Positions 1 through 9,344 of a stretch of DNA of 64,000 nt are shown here, in pieces; within the stretch, counting starts at the first letter, position 1; each line of letters starts with the position of its first letter. Location: positions 2,506,001 to 2,570,000 of the forward strand of contig NZ_CP129968.2 in the NCBI RefSeq assembly GCF_030503875.2, read 5' to 3'. The notes beneath the pieces were generated by a model. The model ran no database searches. It was given only the letters and a program-made list of their open reading frames with translations, and was not told the DNA's origin. This DNA is from Marivirga arenosa. GTDB taxonomy: Bacteria > Bacteroidota > Bacteroidia > Cytophagales > Cyclobacteriaceae. The position numbers were made by a program, and so were the translations under genes.

Positions 1-303
1 ATATGATAATCAGTATCCCATATAACATTAGCCGAAGCATTTTCAGCTTTCATTACAAATATTGCTGGGTTTTTAGCGGGAACTGATTTTGAACCCGCTA
101 TATCACCATTGCTACTAGTATAAAATTGGTCCAGTTGAGCATTTCTATTCACCTTTCAAATATCCATCCAATCATAATCAGCTCCTCCATTTCCAAACTC
201 TATTCCAGCTCCTAACACATACTGTTTAACTTTAGTTGATTGCAAATGAGCAATTGATGTAGTTAGAAAGAATAAAAAAGTATAAGGAACCGAGAAATAT
301 CAT
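1..303 (-). pseudogene. Broken secreted-protein gene, 3' part outside the window
   Basis: Read on the minus strand, an ATG at 301-303 opens a hydrophobic leader (MIFLGSLYFF), but the frame must shift by one near the A/T homopolymer at about 274-279 to continue. The shifted frame reads LTTSIAHLQSTKVKQYVLGA and then a Gly-rich stretch. It meets an in-frame TGA at 156-158 and continues open beyond it to the window edge (KVNRNAQLDQFY and onward). One frameshift plus one stop in a single readable protein indicates a degraded gene or sequencing error. The family is not recognised; the leader suggests an exported protein. Confidence 0.5.
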
Positions 304-305
304 CA

Positions 306-650
306 ATAATATTTTGTTTTGATCTATTTTTTATCGCTGAAACAATACTTTTCTAGTTTTTTATAAAAATATTTGATTTATTATTTTGATAAATATAACA
401 GCAATAAATCTATATATTATCTTAATGTTAATAACCATATAAGATATTCAACTTTTGAATATGAATATTATCAAATAATGAAAAAATATTCGAGAAGAAG
501 ATTAATAGCGTACACAATCCATCTTTTCAAAATATTATTCTGTCAATATTTACTTAAAGCATTTGAAAACAAACATATTTTGGTTAAAATCTTAGACATT
601 ACCTTACATTACAATTAAAACTCTTAATATTTATATCACACTACAAGTGA
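306..650. other. Gene-free AT-rich spacer
   Basis: Very AT-rich sequence. The only open frame (373-618) needs a TTG start and encodes a Tyr/Asn/Ile/Lys-rich product of the kind expected by chance at this composition. No RNA gene or convincing repeat was seen. Confidence 0.5.
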
Positions 651-680
651 TTGTATTTTAAAAATTTGCTCACACCTTTG
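651..680 (+). promoter_or_regulatory. Candidate Bacteroidota promoter
   Basis: A TTG at 651-653 lies about 19 bp before CACCTTTG (673-680), which matches the Bacteroidota -7 consensus TAnnTTTG except at the first base. It sits about 30 bp upstream of the ATG at 711, which is a suitable distance for the secreted-protein gene. Confidence 0.4.
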
Positions 681-710
681 CATCGTCAAACACAAACAAA
701 CAACACGACA

Positions 711-1286
711 ATGAAAAAATTATTAGTATCTGCCTTAATCTTATGTGCATCAGTTGTTGCAACTGCAAACAACAAAGTTGTTCCTACTAAAAAATTAAAG
801 GTTACAAGTAATGTAGAAGTGAAAAAAGCAACTTTAACATACTTACCAACTTCTAATGAAAAAGTATTAGTAAAAATTATTAACGAAAGAGGCGAGGTAG
901 TTTACAAAGAAACTATCAATGAAACTAAAACATTTGTAAGACCTTACGACTTCAGTCAATTAAGCAGTGATAAATTTATCATTCTAGTAAAAGAAGGTAA
1001 AGAAGTTTATAAAGAAGTAATTGATTTAAATGATGAATTGACATCCAATTTTGACTTAGTGGCTTCGACTAAAGAAATTAACGAAAATACTTTTGAAGTA
1101 AAAGTATTACAAAGCCAAAAGCAGGATGTAAACATTGTGATAAGAGATCAAAACGGTAGAGTTTTATATTCATCTAATATAGAAGATAGAGCTAGCTTTA
1201 TTCAACAATTTGAGTTAACTCAAAAATATGGAGAAGTTACTTTAGAAGTATCAAACAAAAGAAATTCAAAGACAATAGTACTTTAA
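711..1286 (+). CDS. Small secreted protein with two related beta-rich domains
   Basis: The start is placed at ATG 711 because it begins a clean signal peptide (MKKLLVSALILCASVVATAN) and follows the candidate promoter; an in-frame TTG at 651 would only add a non-conserved leader. The mature part (about 170 residues) appears to hold two similar halves. Each has an alternating hydrophobic pattern and a turn such as VKIINERGEVVYKE or IVIRDQNGRVLYSS, resembling the beta-sandwich seen in type IX sorting domains and DUF3244-like proteins. The C-terminus (NKRNSKTIVL) is short and basic but is not a full sorting domain. Function is unknown; the periplasm or cell surface is likely. Confidence 0.75.
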   Translation: MKKLLVSALILCASVVATANNKVVPTKKLKVTSNVEVKKATLTYLPTSNEKVLVKIINERGEVVYKETINETKTFVRPYDFSQLSSDKFIILVKEGKEVYKEVIDLNDELTSNFDLVASTKEINENTFEVKVLQSQKQDVNIVIRDQNGRVLYSSNIEDRASFIQQFELTQKYGEVTLEVSNKRNSKTIVL

Positions 1287-1318
1287 ATTCATAGAGTATA
1301 TTTAGTTTAGGTTAGGGA

Positions 1319-1344
1319 AAAGCTTGCAAATACAAGCTTTTTTT
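1319..1344 (+). terminator. Rho-independent terminator
   Basis: AAAGCTTG (1319-1326) pairs with CAAGCTTT (1333-1340) across a 6-nt loop and runs into a T tract. It ends the secreted-protein transcript, and its symmetry may also serve the convergent SDR gene. Confidence 0.75.
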
Positions 1345-2152
1345 ATTTGTTCACCATACCGCTCATTTGCTTAACAATGAATTTTACTGCACCGGCTGGG
1401 CTTAATCTGTAAAATAGATCAAGAAAACGAGCATCACTCCCAACCATTACTCTAAATTTTTTCTTCTCAATTGCTTTTAACATTATTGAAGCTGCTTTTT
1501 CAGAAGACAACATTTTCGGTGCTTTCCCCTGCCCTGCTTGATCAGTATTCTTCATTTCAACACCTGAATTCTTAGTAATATTTGTGTTGATAGCTCCTGG
1601 GTGAATTACGGTTACTCCCACATTAGTTTCCTTTAATTCAGCATACAAACCCTCAGTTAATAATTTAACTGCTGCTTTAGAAGCTCCATAAAAAGTTTGG
1701 CCTGGAAATGGAATAAAGCCCCCCATACTTGAAACATTAGCTATATGAGCCTCAGGTCGTTTAAGCAAATGAGGTAGAAAGGCTTTTGTCATATAAAGCG
1801 TACCATAAAAATTAATATTCATGATACGCTCAATCCTATCGTAATCTAATTCATTTACATCAATAAAAGGCTGAATAATTCCTGCGTTATTAATTACGCC
1901 ATCAACATTACCAAAATGCTTGATAACTTCATCAGGAAAACTTTCAACTTGTTCTCGATCGGATATGTTAAGGTTACGAGTATAGAGATTACTGGCTTTT
2001 TCTTTTGCCAATTCTTTGGTTTCTGCTAACGCTTCATCATGAATATCTACAGTGGCTACCTTAGCTCCTTTATTCAGTAACTGCAAGACTAATTCTCGAC
2101 CCATACCACTGCCGCCACCTGTTACTACGATTACTTTATTCTCGAACTTCAT
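1343..2152 (-). CDS. Short-chain dehydrogenase/reductase (SDR)
   Basis: This is a classical SDR oxidoreductase of 269 residues that should use NAD(P)H. The nucleotide-binding TGGGSGMG motif is at residues 11-18, NNAG at 88-91, and the catalytic Ser about 141-142 with YxxxK at Tyr155/Lys159. VDIHDE after the second strand has an acidic residue where NAD-preferring enzymes usually do. The substrate cannot be read from sequence; the Arg/Lys-rich C-terminal tail is common in SDRs acting on lipids or hydrophobic carbonyls. It is convergent with the secreted-protein gene and is probably transcribed alone. Confidence 0.9.
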   Translation of the reverse strand: MKFENKVIVVTGGGSGMGRELVLQLLNKGAKVATVDIHDEALAETKELAKEKASNLYTRNLNISDREQVESFPDEVIKHFGNVDGVINNAGIIQPFIDVNELDYDRIERIMNINFYGTLYMTKAFLPHLLKRPEAHIANVSSMGGFIPFPGQTFYGASKAAVKLLTEGLYAELKETNVGVTVIHPGAINTNITKNSGVEMKNTDQAGQGKAPKMLSSEKAASIMLKAIEKKKFRVMVGSDARFLDLFYRLSPAGAVKFIVKQMSGMVNK

Positions 2153-2263
2153 AATCTTTAATTATCATTAAACGCATATTAATATATACGCTATAATTAA
2201 TTAAAAGACTGTGAGATTACAGAATTTAATGGTAAAAAGAAGAAATGATATTCAATGATGAAA

Positions 2264-3550
2264 TTATTCAACTAATGCTCCTGCAATAGTAGCAGTCATC
2301 ATACATGCAATCGTGGCTGCTAACAATGCTCTCATACCCAACTTAGATAAATTACCCTGTTGATTTGGGGCCATCCCCCCTATTCCACCTACCTGAATAG
2401 CGATAGAGCTAAAGTTTGAGAATCCACAAAGCGCATAGGTTGCTATGATAATAGATTTATTACTTAAAATGTTTTGAGTCTTCATGTCTGCTAAACCAAG
2501 ATAAGCTACAAACTCATTAATAGCTGTCTTTTGACCTAATAAACTACCTACAGCCAGCGTATCATTCCATTCTACCCCCATAGCAAAAGCAAATAATCTA
2601 AAAATTTGACCTAAGATATATTCTAAACTAAAACTATCGAAAGTTCCATCAGTAGAGCTTGCCACTAATGCATTTAAACCTGTCCACTCTCCTATTAAAT
2701 TACCTAGGAAATAATTGATAGCAGCAATAACCGCTATAAAGGCTAATAACATTCCACCAATGTTTAAGGCAAGCTTTAAGCCTTCCGCAGCCCCATTAGA
2801 TAAGGCATCAATTAAATTTACACCCAATTTATCTTGACTGACATGCAAGGTATCATCAATATCATCTGGATTTGTCTCAGGTATAAGTATTTTAGAAATC
2901 ACAATTGCAGCGGGAGCATTCATTATGGAAGCACTTAATAAGTAAGAAGCAAAACGTGCTTTCTCTACCGGATCATCACCTCCTAAAAAGGCAACATATC
3001 CAGCTAAAACACCACCTGCGATAGTCGCCATTCCCCCAGTCATTAAACACATTAATTCAGAGCGAGTCATATTGGGAACAAAAGGTCTAACTAATAATGG
3101 GGCTTCAGTCTGACCTAAAAATATATTCCCGGCAGCTGACAAACTCTCAGCACCAGACAATCGCATGGTTCGAGACATTACCCAAGCAATACCATAAACC
3201 AATTTTTGAAGAATTCCTAAATAATAAAGACCAGCCGTAACAGTGGAGAAGAAAATAACCGTTGGAAGCACTTGGAATGCAAAAATAAAACCCAAAGAAT
3301 CACCTGCTAAGTCACCAAACAGGAATCTGGCACCATCCCCAGAGAAGCTTAAAAATACCACAAAGGCCTCAGAAACCTTTTTGAACATTAATTCAACAAA
3401 TTCAACCTTAGTAATTAATAAACCGAAGATGATTTGAAGTAATAAGCCAGTACCCACTAAACGCCAATCAATTTTCTTCTTGTTTACTGAAAATAGCCAA
3501 GCAAAACCAACTAAAACCAATAAACCAATAAGACCTCTGAGATAATCCAT
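2264..3550 (-). CDS. Concentrative nucleoside transporter (CNT/NupC family)
   Basis: Inner-membrane symporter that imports nucleosides using a sodium or proton gradient. The 428-residue length and repeated hydrophobic helices fit the bacterial CNT family. Family hallmarks are visible: GQTEAPLLVRPFVPNMTRSE in the first substrate-binding hairpin, and the Gly-rich C-terminal core with CGFSNFSSIAIQVGGIGGMA. The start at 3550 gives MDYLRGLIGLL, directly entering the first helix. Ion and nucleoside specificity cannot be assigned. A spacer of about 110 bp separates it from the SDR gene downstream. Confidence 0.92.
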   Translation of the reverse strand: MDYLRGLIGLLVLVGFAWLFSVNKKKIDWRLVGTGLLLQIIFGLLITKVEFVELMFKKVSEAFVVFLSFSGDGARFLFGDLAGDSLGFIFAFQVLPTVIFFSTVTAGLYYLGILQKLVYGIAWVMSRTMRLSGAESLSAAGNIFLGQTEAPLLVRPFVPNMTRSELMCLMTGGMATIAGGVLAGYVAFLGGDDPVEKARFASYLLSASIMNAPAAIVISKILIPETNPDDIDDTLHVSQDKLGVNLIDALSNGAAEGLKLALNIGGMLLAFIAVIAAINYFLGNLIGEWTGLNALVASSTDGTFDSFSLEYILGQIFRLFAFAMGVEWNDTLAVGSLLGQKTAINEFVAYLGLADMKTQNILSNKSIIIATYALCGFSNFSSIAIQVGGIGGMAPNQQGNLSKLGMRALLAATIACMMTATIAGALVE

Positions 3551-3678
3551 ATAAATTTTTAAAGCAGCGACAAAATTAAAGGAATGTCTCTAATTAAAAA
3601 ATCTGAATCATATCAATTAGCCAAAATATTGAGTAGAATAAATAAATGGTAGTTCATACAAAATAATTAATTTTGGGT

Positions 3679-4374
3679 ATGCAGTTATTCTACCAGCCTC
3701 ATTTACCAGAAATTAAGCATTTAGATCTTGATGAATCTAAGCATTGTATAAAAGTTCTACGAATGAAGTCAGGCGATGAAATTAATCTCATTGATGGAAA
3801 AGGTACATTTTACAAAGCTAAAATTACAAATGAGAATCATAAACAGTGTGAATTTGAAATAATTAGCACTGAAAAGGAGGCTGATTTCAATTTTCATAGG
3901 CACATTGCTATCGCTCCTACTAAAAATATTGACCGCATTGAATGGTTAGTTGAAAAAGCCACTGAATTTGGCATTGATGAAATCAGCTTTTTTCAAAGCT
4001 TTCATTCAGAGAGAAAAGTAATTAAAATTGACCGCTTGGAAAAGAAAGTTATAAGTGCCATGAAGCAATCAATAAAAGCGAAAAAGCCGATTATAAATCA
4101 GATTGATTCCTTACAGAATATTATTTCAAATGCTAAAGAAGCTAATAAATTTATAGCCTATGTAGATTTTCAAAATACTACATATTTAAAGAATGAATTA
4201 AAAAATAATCTAGATTCAATTATTCTAATTGGCCCTGAAGGTGATTTTACTGAAGAAGAAGTAGAGTTATCTGAAAAAAAAGGCTTTAAAAAAGTTAGCT
4301 TAGGCAAAAGCAGATTAAGAACTGAAACTGCTGCCTTAGCTGCGGTCCACTTAATGAATCTAATTGCAGAATGA
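3679..4374 (+). CDS. rsmE: 16S rRNA (uracil(1498)-N(3))-methyltransferase
   Basis: RsmE methylates N3 of U1498 in the 16S rRNA decoding region using S-adenosylmethionine. The 231-residue protein has the N-terminal PUA-like part (LDESKHCIKVLRMKSGDEI) and the SPOUT knot with LIGPEGDFTEEE followed by LGKSRLRTETAALAAVHLM, which forms the cofactor-binding trefoil. ATG 3679 is preferred over the in-frame TTG six bases upstream. Its stop codon directly abuts the stop codon of the convergent histidine kinase gene. Confidence 0.95.
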   Translation: MQLFYQPHLPEIKHLDLDESKHCIKVLRMKSGDEINLIDGKGTFYKAKITNENHKQCEFEIISTEKEADFNFHRHIAIAPTKNIDRIEWLVEKATEFGIDEISFFQSFHSERKVIKIDRLEKKVISAMKQSIKAKKPIINQIDSLQNIISNAKEANKFIAYVDFQNTTYLKNELKNNLDSIILIGPEGDFTEEEVELSEKKGFKKVSLGKSRLRTETAALAAVHLMNLIAE

Positions 4375-5688
4375 TTAAAAATTAGATTCAGAAGAAAGCA
4401 TATTTGGTAATTTTAATGTAATTGTAGTTCCTTTATCAATCTGTGATTTTATTTCAAATTCACCATCAAGCTTTGTAAGCATATTTTTAACAATGTAAAG
4501 ACCTAATCCCGAGCCTTCTTTGCTATCTTCACCTCTATAAAACATGTCAAATACTTTTTCCAATTGATTGTTGGGGATCCCAATTCCATTATCGATTATT
4601 TCAATCTTAAAATATTTATTCTCATGGCTCACTTTTATTTTAACAGTTGATTTACTTTTGTTAGGGTCAGAATATTTAATTGCATTTGATATCAGATTAT
4701 TTAGGATAACTTCTAGTCTCGCGTTATCCGAGAATACAATTGAACCAGCTTTTATATCTTTTATAAAGTCAATTTTTTCCATCCCATCTATGTAATTATT
4801 ATTTTCAATAATATCATCCACAAAATCCTCTATTTCTATTGACTCTACTTTAATTTCAGTTCTTGCATTTCTTGAAATCTCAATTACCTCTTTTATGAAA
4901 TTTGTTAAACGTTCTATTCGATTTTCTATCCTAATAAAATAGTCCATTACGTGCTCATCCTTTACTTCATATTTTGCCAGGTTTATTAAACCTAAAATTG
5001 ATGACAAAGGAGCTTTTAAATCATGTGAAGCACTATATACAAAATGATCTAATTCATTATTAGCTAATTCCAATTCATTATTTTTCTGTTTTAATTCCAG
5101 TAATGTTTCTTGTCTCTTTTTATCAATTAGCGTATTGATTACATCAATATTGTACATACTAAACACCATTCCAAAAACTGAGATGAACATATTTACATAA
5201 AAAGAACTCGGTTCTGATTTGCCTTCAGTCCAGTTTAATTCACCAAATGGCTGATAGGCGGTTAATTCTAAAATTAACAAAAGGGATACCACGTAAATCA
5301 TGGAATAGTATTTATACCGTCTTTCCTCATTTTTAAAGATGAGGAAAATAACAGCTATTATGGGGAAGAAAATAAGATAAAGACCAATAGTCTTGGGAAT
5401 TACGGAAGCATAACAAAAAATAAACGCTGGCCCTAAAACTATAAAGATGAATTTTGCTAGCAGATTTCTTCCACTTTCATTTATCAAAAAAGTAGCTATG
5501 AAAATAAATACAATTATTAAATCTAGCCCTACAGCAACAAAATTTAAAAACCAAATGTCATTAATTATTTGAATTGCAGCTGCAATAATTGCTATAATGG
5601 AAAACTGAGAAAGCAAAATATTAGGTTTTTGCTCAAGCTCTTTTTCAATTCGCGACCACTTATTCGGATTTAAAAATCTAAACACCAA
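4375..5688 (-). CDS. Membrane sensor histidine kinase
   Basis: A 437-residue two-component kinase. The N-terminal 180 residues form about six hydrophobic segments with no periplasmic sensor loop of note. A short coiled coil (LLELKQKNNELELANNELDH) leads to the HisKA box SASHDLKAPLSS with phospho-acceptor His222. The ATPase domain shows the N box (NLISNAIKYS), the G1 box (DNGIGIP) and the G2 box (GSGLGLYIVK). No response regulator is adjacent, so it is an orphan. The frame has no ATG near its 5' end: a stop precedes TTG 5688, and the start must be TTG 5688 or GTG 5685. Confidence 0.9.
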   Translation of the reverse strand: MVFRFLNPNKWSRIEKELEQKPNILLSQFSIIAIIAAAIQIINDIWFLNFVAVGLDLIIVFIFIATFLINESGRNLLAKFIFIVLGPAFIFCYASVIPKTIGLYLIFFPIIAVIFLIFKNEERRYKYYSMIYVVSLLLILELTAYQPFGELNWTEGKSEPSSFYVNMFISVFGMVFSMYNIDVINTLIDKKRQETLLELKQKNNELELANNELDHFVYSASHDLKAPLSSILGLINLAKYEVKDEHVMDYFIRIENRIERLTNFIKEVIEISRNARTEIKVESIEIEDFVDDIIENNNYIDGMEKIDFIKDIKAGSIVFSDNARLEVILNNLISNAIKYSDPNKSKSTVKIKVSHENKYFKIEIIDNGIGIPNNQLEKVFDMFYRGEDSKEGSGLGLYIVKNMLTKLDGEFEIKSQIDKGTTITLKLPNMLSSESNF

Positions 5689-5913
5689 TTTTAAATTTCA
5701 GTTAACAATTTAAAATATTAAAATAATATGGTTTTTCATCTACAATTAAAGATTTACAAAGAATCAATTCGATGAAACAAACCTTTTACCAATTAAATAA
5801 AAGGATTTCTACTTTTGAAAATGTTGAGATAACTTTAATCAATGAAATTATTTTCAATTGAAAAAGAGTTACAGTATCAATTAAAACTAACTATTAAACT
5901 ATACTTTTAACAT

Positions 5914-8367
5914 ATGAAGCAATTACTATTTGTACTTAGCATCAGCATGCTATTTTCCTACCAAACTGCAAATGCACAGCTTTTTGGTAAGAAGAAAAAA
6001 GCATCTGAAACAAAAAAAACTGAAAAGCCAAAAGGTGAATTCAAAAATTATGCTGATATCATCAAAGCAGGGGTTAAATCGGATGATGGACTTTTTACCG
6101 TTCACCAAAAAGATGGTAAATTATATTACGAAATCCCTTTCGATAAATTAGAAAAGGATCTATTACTAGTAAGCAGAATAGTTAAATTACCTGATAATTT
6201 TGGTGGTGGTTATATTAATGCCGGTTCAAAGGTAAATGAACAAGTCGTTAGGTGGTACAAGCGTGATAAAAATATTGACCTTAAAGTAATCAGCTTTACC
6301 AATGAAAGTGACGAAGAAAGTCCAATATCAAAGTCTGTGGAAGCCAATAATTTCTTTCCTATTTTATTTAGCACTGAGATTGAAGCTATAAATCCCGACT
6401 CTACTGCTTATTTGGTCGATGTAAGTAAATTATACACTGACGAAGTTAGCGCTATTAATGCAATGTCTGATGGCTTAAGAAAAAGGTATAAAGTTAAAAG
6501 ATTAGATAAAAATCGCTCTTACATAGAATCAGCTAATGCTTACCCTCAGAATATTGAAGTAAAACACTTAATGACCTATGATGCGGGGAATCCACCAGAA
6601 AGAGATCAGGCAGGAACTATAAGTATGCTACTCAACCAATCAATGATTTTACTTCCTGAAGATAAAATGAAACCTCGTTTAGCTGATGACAGAGTAGGTT
6701 GGTTTACCTTAGAAAAATATGATTACAATTCTGATGAATTAAAGTCAGACCGCTATGAATTAATAAGAAGATGGAGGTTAGTTCCTAAGGATATAGAAGC
6801 CTATAAAAGAGGTGAGTTGGTTGAACCGGTTAAGCCGATAGTATATTATTTAGATCCAGCTACTCCAGAAAAATGGAGACCTTACTTTATTCAAGGAATT
6901 GAAGATTGGAATGTAGCTTTTGAAGCGGCAGGATTTAAAAATGCAATCATTGCAAAAGAAGCCCCTAGTCCGGAAGAAGATCCTGATTTTAGTCCTGAAG
7001 ACGTTCGATATTCAGTAGTTCGTTATGTAGCTAGTACAACACGTAATGCTGTAGGACCATCAGTAACGGATCCAAGAACAGGTGAGATTATTGAAAGTGA
7101 TATCATCTGGTATCATAACCATTTAAGATCATACAGAAACAGGTTTATGATCGAAGCAGGAGCACAAACTGAAGCAGCCAGAACACTTCAAACTCCTGAA
7201 GAAGAAATTGGTGAAATGATGCGTATGGTGATTGCACATGAGGTAGGACATGCTATCGGTTTACCACACAATATGAAAGCAAGTTCAGCCTACCCTACCG
7301 ACTCTTTAAGATCAGCAACTTTCACTCAAAAATATGGCCTCACTCCTTCTATTATGGATTATGCCCGAGTGAATTATGTAGCTCAGCCTGAAGATGAAGG
7401 CGTAAGATACATCAGAATGATGGGACCTTATGATAAGTATGCTATTAATTGGGGTTATCGCTATTTAGCAGATGCTGAAACCAAAGAAGATGAAAAGGCT
7501 ACACTTGATGAATGGATTCTTGAAAAGGCTGGAAATCCATGGTATGAGTTTGGAAGCGGATATGGAGTAGCTGACCCAAGAGCTAATAGAGAGAGTTTGG
7601 GTGATGATCATGTTAAAGCCAGTGAATATGGCTTAGCCAATTTGAAGAAGGTAGTTCCAAACTTAGTTGAATGGACTTCTGAAGATGGAAAAGGATATGA
7701 AGAGCTTGCAGAAGTCTACAGAGAATTAGGTTATATGTGGTGGGGTTATAATCGCCATGTAATTGCCAATGTAGGTGGTGTTTATGAAACCAGAAAAACG
7801 TCAAATCAGGAAGGCGTAGTTTATGAGCATGTTCCTGCTGATATTCAACGTAATGCCGTTGCTTTCTTGAATGAACATACTTTCACTAATCATGAGTGGT
7901 TATTGAATAAAGATATACTCCAAAGAATAGAAGATGATGGAGCGATTGAGAGAGTAAAAGCCTTGCAAGTAAGAGCATTAAGCAGTCTTTTAGATGAAGA
8001 TAGAATCCTTAGAATGATTGAAAATGAAAGCTTAAATGGAAATCAAGCTTATTCTGCTCTTGAAATGTTAGAAGATGTTAGAAGAGGAATATTCTCAGAA
8101 TTATATAGAAGTCAATCAGTAGATGCCTACAGAAGAAATATCCAGAGAACTTATATTGATTTAGCGGCTGAAAAAATTGCTGAATTGGATGCAGAAAAGA
8201 ATCAAGATAGTGATATCATCATTTCTGATATCATTCCATTAATGCGTGCTGAACTAAATCAACTAAAAACGGATATAAGCAGCAGAAGATATAGAACATC
8301 AGATCGAATGAGCAGAATTCATTATGATGATTTATTAGCAAGAATTGACAAAACATTTGCGGAGTAA
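5914..8367 (+). CDS. Large secreted zinc metalloprotease (DUF5117/DUF5118 type)
   Basis: An 817-residue protein with a signal peptide (MKQLLFVLSISMLFSYQTAN) and a metzincin-like zinc site HEVGHAIGLPH. His442, His446 and His452 would bind zinc and Glu443 act as catalytic base. IMDYARVNY downstream resembles a Met-turn. Long N-terminal and C-terminal parts around the protease fit the DUF5117-DUF5118-DUF4953 family common in Bacteroidota. It acts outside the inner membrane on an unknown substrate. A strong hairpin follows the stop, so it is probably monocistronic. Confidence 0.9.
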   Translation: MKQLLFVLSISMLFSYQTANAQLFGKKKKASETKKTEKPKGEFKNYADIIKAGVKSDDGLFTVHQKDGKLYYEIPFDKLEKDLLLVSRIVKLPDNFGGGYINAGSKVNEQVVRWYKRDKNIDLKVISFTNESDEESPISKSVEANNFFPILFSTEIEAINPDSTAYLVDVSKLYTDEVSAINAMSDGLRKRYKVKRLDKNRSYIESANAYPQNIEVKHLMTYDAGNPPERDQAGTISMLLNQSMILLPEDKMKPRLADDRVGWFTLEKYDYNSDELKSDRYELIRRWRLVPKDIEAYKRGELVEPVKPIVYYLDPATPEKWRPYFIQGIEDWNVAFEAAGFKNAIIAKEAPSPEEDPDFSPEDVRYSVVRYVASTTRNAVGPSVTDPRTGEIIESDIIWYHNHLRSYRNRFMIEAGAQTEAARTLQTPEEEIGEMMRMVIAHEVGHAIGLPHNMKASSAYPTDSLRSATFTQKYGLTPSIMDYARVNYVAQPEDEGVRYIRMMGPYDKYAINWGYRYLADAETKEDEKATLDEWILEKAGNPWYEFGSGYGVADPRANRESLGDDHVKASEYGLANLKKVVPNLVEWTSEDGKGYEELAEVYRELGYMWWGYNRHVIANVGGVYETRKTSNQEGVVYEHVPADIQRNAVAFLNEHTFTNHEWLLNKDILQRIEDDGAIERVKALQVRALSSLLDEDRILRMIENESLNGNQAYSALEMLEDVRRGIFSELYRSQSVDAYRRNIQRTYIDLAAEKIAELDAEKNQDSDIIISDIIPLMRAELNQLKTDISSRRYRTSDRMSRIHYDDLLARIDKTFAE

Positions 8368-8374
8368 TTTATTT

Positions 8375-8408
8375 AAGCTTTTCCAAAACTCAAACTTTGG
8401 AAAAGCTT
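8375..8408 (+). terminator. Strong hairpin after the metalloprotease gene
   Basis: A perfect 13-bp stem (8375-8387 with 8396-8408, AAGCTTTTCCAAA arm) and an 8-nt loop lie 7 bp after the stop. The T-rich tract that follows is interrupted by cytosines, so termination is likely but not textbook. Confidence 0.6.
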
Positions 8409-8468
8409 ACTTCCTTTCCCTTTTAAGCCACTTAAAAATTCCTTTAATTTGCATCAAAATTCTACAAA

Positions 8469-9098
8469 ATGGCTTTAAAAACATTCGTTAAAATATCTGA
8501 GGTAAATAATTTAAGTGATGCACGTTATTGTGCCGGCATGACGGTGAACTTAATGGGCTTTGACTTGCAAAAAGATAATCCTTCTTATGTGAGCCCTGAA
8601 AATTTCATGGAACTTACCGGTTGGGTATCAGGCCTTGAATTTGTAGGTGAATACGGTGATGCTTCAGAAGATGAGATTAAAGCCAGTATAAAAGACTATG
8701 AACTTCATTATTTACAAACGGATAATCCTGCCATCATTCCCCTTTTTAAGGATTACAAAAGAATTCTTCGTTTTGATATGGATAAAGTGACCGATGCTGA
8801 AGCCGTTAAAAACACCATGCAAGAAGTAGAGAATGAAGTAGAATTCTTCCTTTTTGAATCAGGCAATGGAAATCACTATAAGGAGAATGTGGTCAATCAA
8901 GTTTTGGATTTATCGAAAGACCACCCAGTTGTATTAGGTTTTAACATTGATGATAATAATGTAATGAGTTTGGTTGAAAACACCTCTATTAAAGGCATTT
9001 CATTAAAAGGTGGTGAAGAAATCAGACCAGGCTATAAAGACTTTGATGAACTAGCGGATATTCTAGAAACGCTAGAGATTGATGATACAGTAGAATAG
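8469..9098 (+). CDS. TrpF-like (beta/alpha)8 protein lacking catalytic residues
   Basis: The 209-residue protein aligns by eye with phosphoribosylanthranilate isomerase: VKISEVNNLSDARYCAGM matches the KICGI..LEDA..A...G opening, SPENF matches the following loop, and KGGEEIRPGYKDFDEL matches the TrpF C-terminal phosphate-binding end. The catalytic Cys of KICG is Ser10 here, and the general-acid Asp of the LLDS strand is replaced (FLFESGNG, Glu130). It is therefore unlikely to be an ordinary TrpF, and no other trp gene is nearby. Its last 90 bp recur at 12377-12466. Role unknown. Confidence 0.7.
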   Translation: MALKTFVKISEVNNLSDARYCAGMTVNLMGFDLQKDNPSYVSPENFMELTGWVSGLEFVGEYGDASEDEIKASIKDYELHYLQTDNPAIIPLFKDYKRILRFDMDKVTDAEAVKNTMQEVENEVEFFLFESGNGNHYKENVVNQVLDLSKDHPVVLGFNIDDNNVMSLVENTSIKGISLKGGEEIRPGYKDFDELADILETLEIDDTVE

Positions 9099-9142
9099 TT
9101 GGAAGATTGAAGTTGTGTGTTTGAAGTTGGAAGATAGATCAG
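9099..9142. repeat. Degenerate TTGGAAGAT/TTGAAGTT minisatellite
   Basis: Directly after the stop codon come short imperfect units such as ttggaagattgaagttg and tttgaagttggaagat. A longer version follows the duplicated gene tail at 12467, so repeat and gene tail moved together. Confidence 0.6.
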
Positions 9143-9301
9143 ACTTATTATGTATTAAATTTTAGTTTTTTTTTAAAGATGTAACTAGCAATTGCTAAAA
9201 TAGAAATGTGATAAATTGTGAGATTATTTCAGGATTGTACACCACCATACTATAGTATTAAAAGATCTTAAATATCATATATTACTTTGCAGATTAAAAA
9301 T

Positions 9302-9333
9302 AAAAAGGGCTTTATAAGCCCTTTTTATTTTTT
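9302..9333. terminator. Bidirectional terminator
   Basis: AAAAAGGGCTT (9302-9312) pairs with AAGCCCTTTTT (9316-9326) across a 3-nt loop, with A and T tracts on both sides. It lies just beyond the true 3' end of the interrupted lipoprotein gene on the minus strand, which supports that gene originally ending at 9345. Confidence 0.8.
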
Positions 9334-9344
9334 GGTTTATTTTT

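Noticed and set aside
373..618. Open frame of 81 codons
   Set aside because: It needs a TTG start and has an Asn/Tyr/Ile/Lys-rich composition expected from random AT-rich DNA; no family and no promoter or ribosome site.
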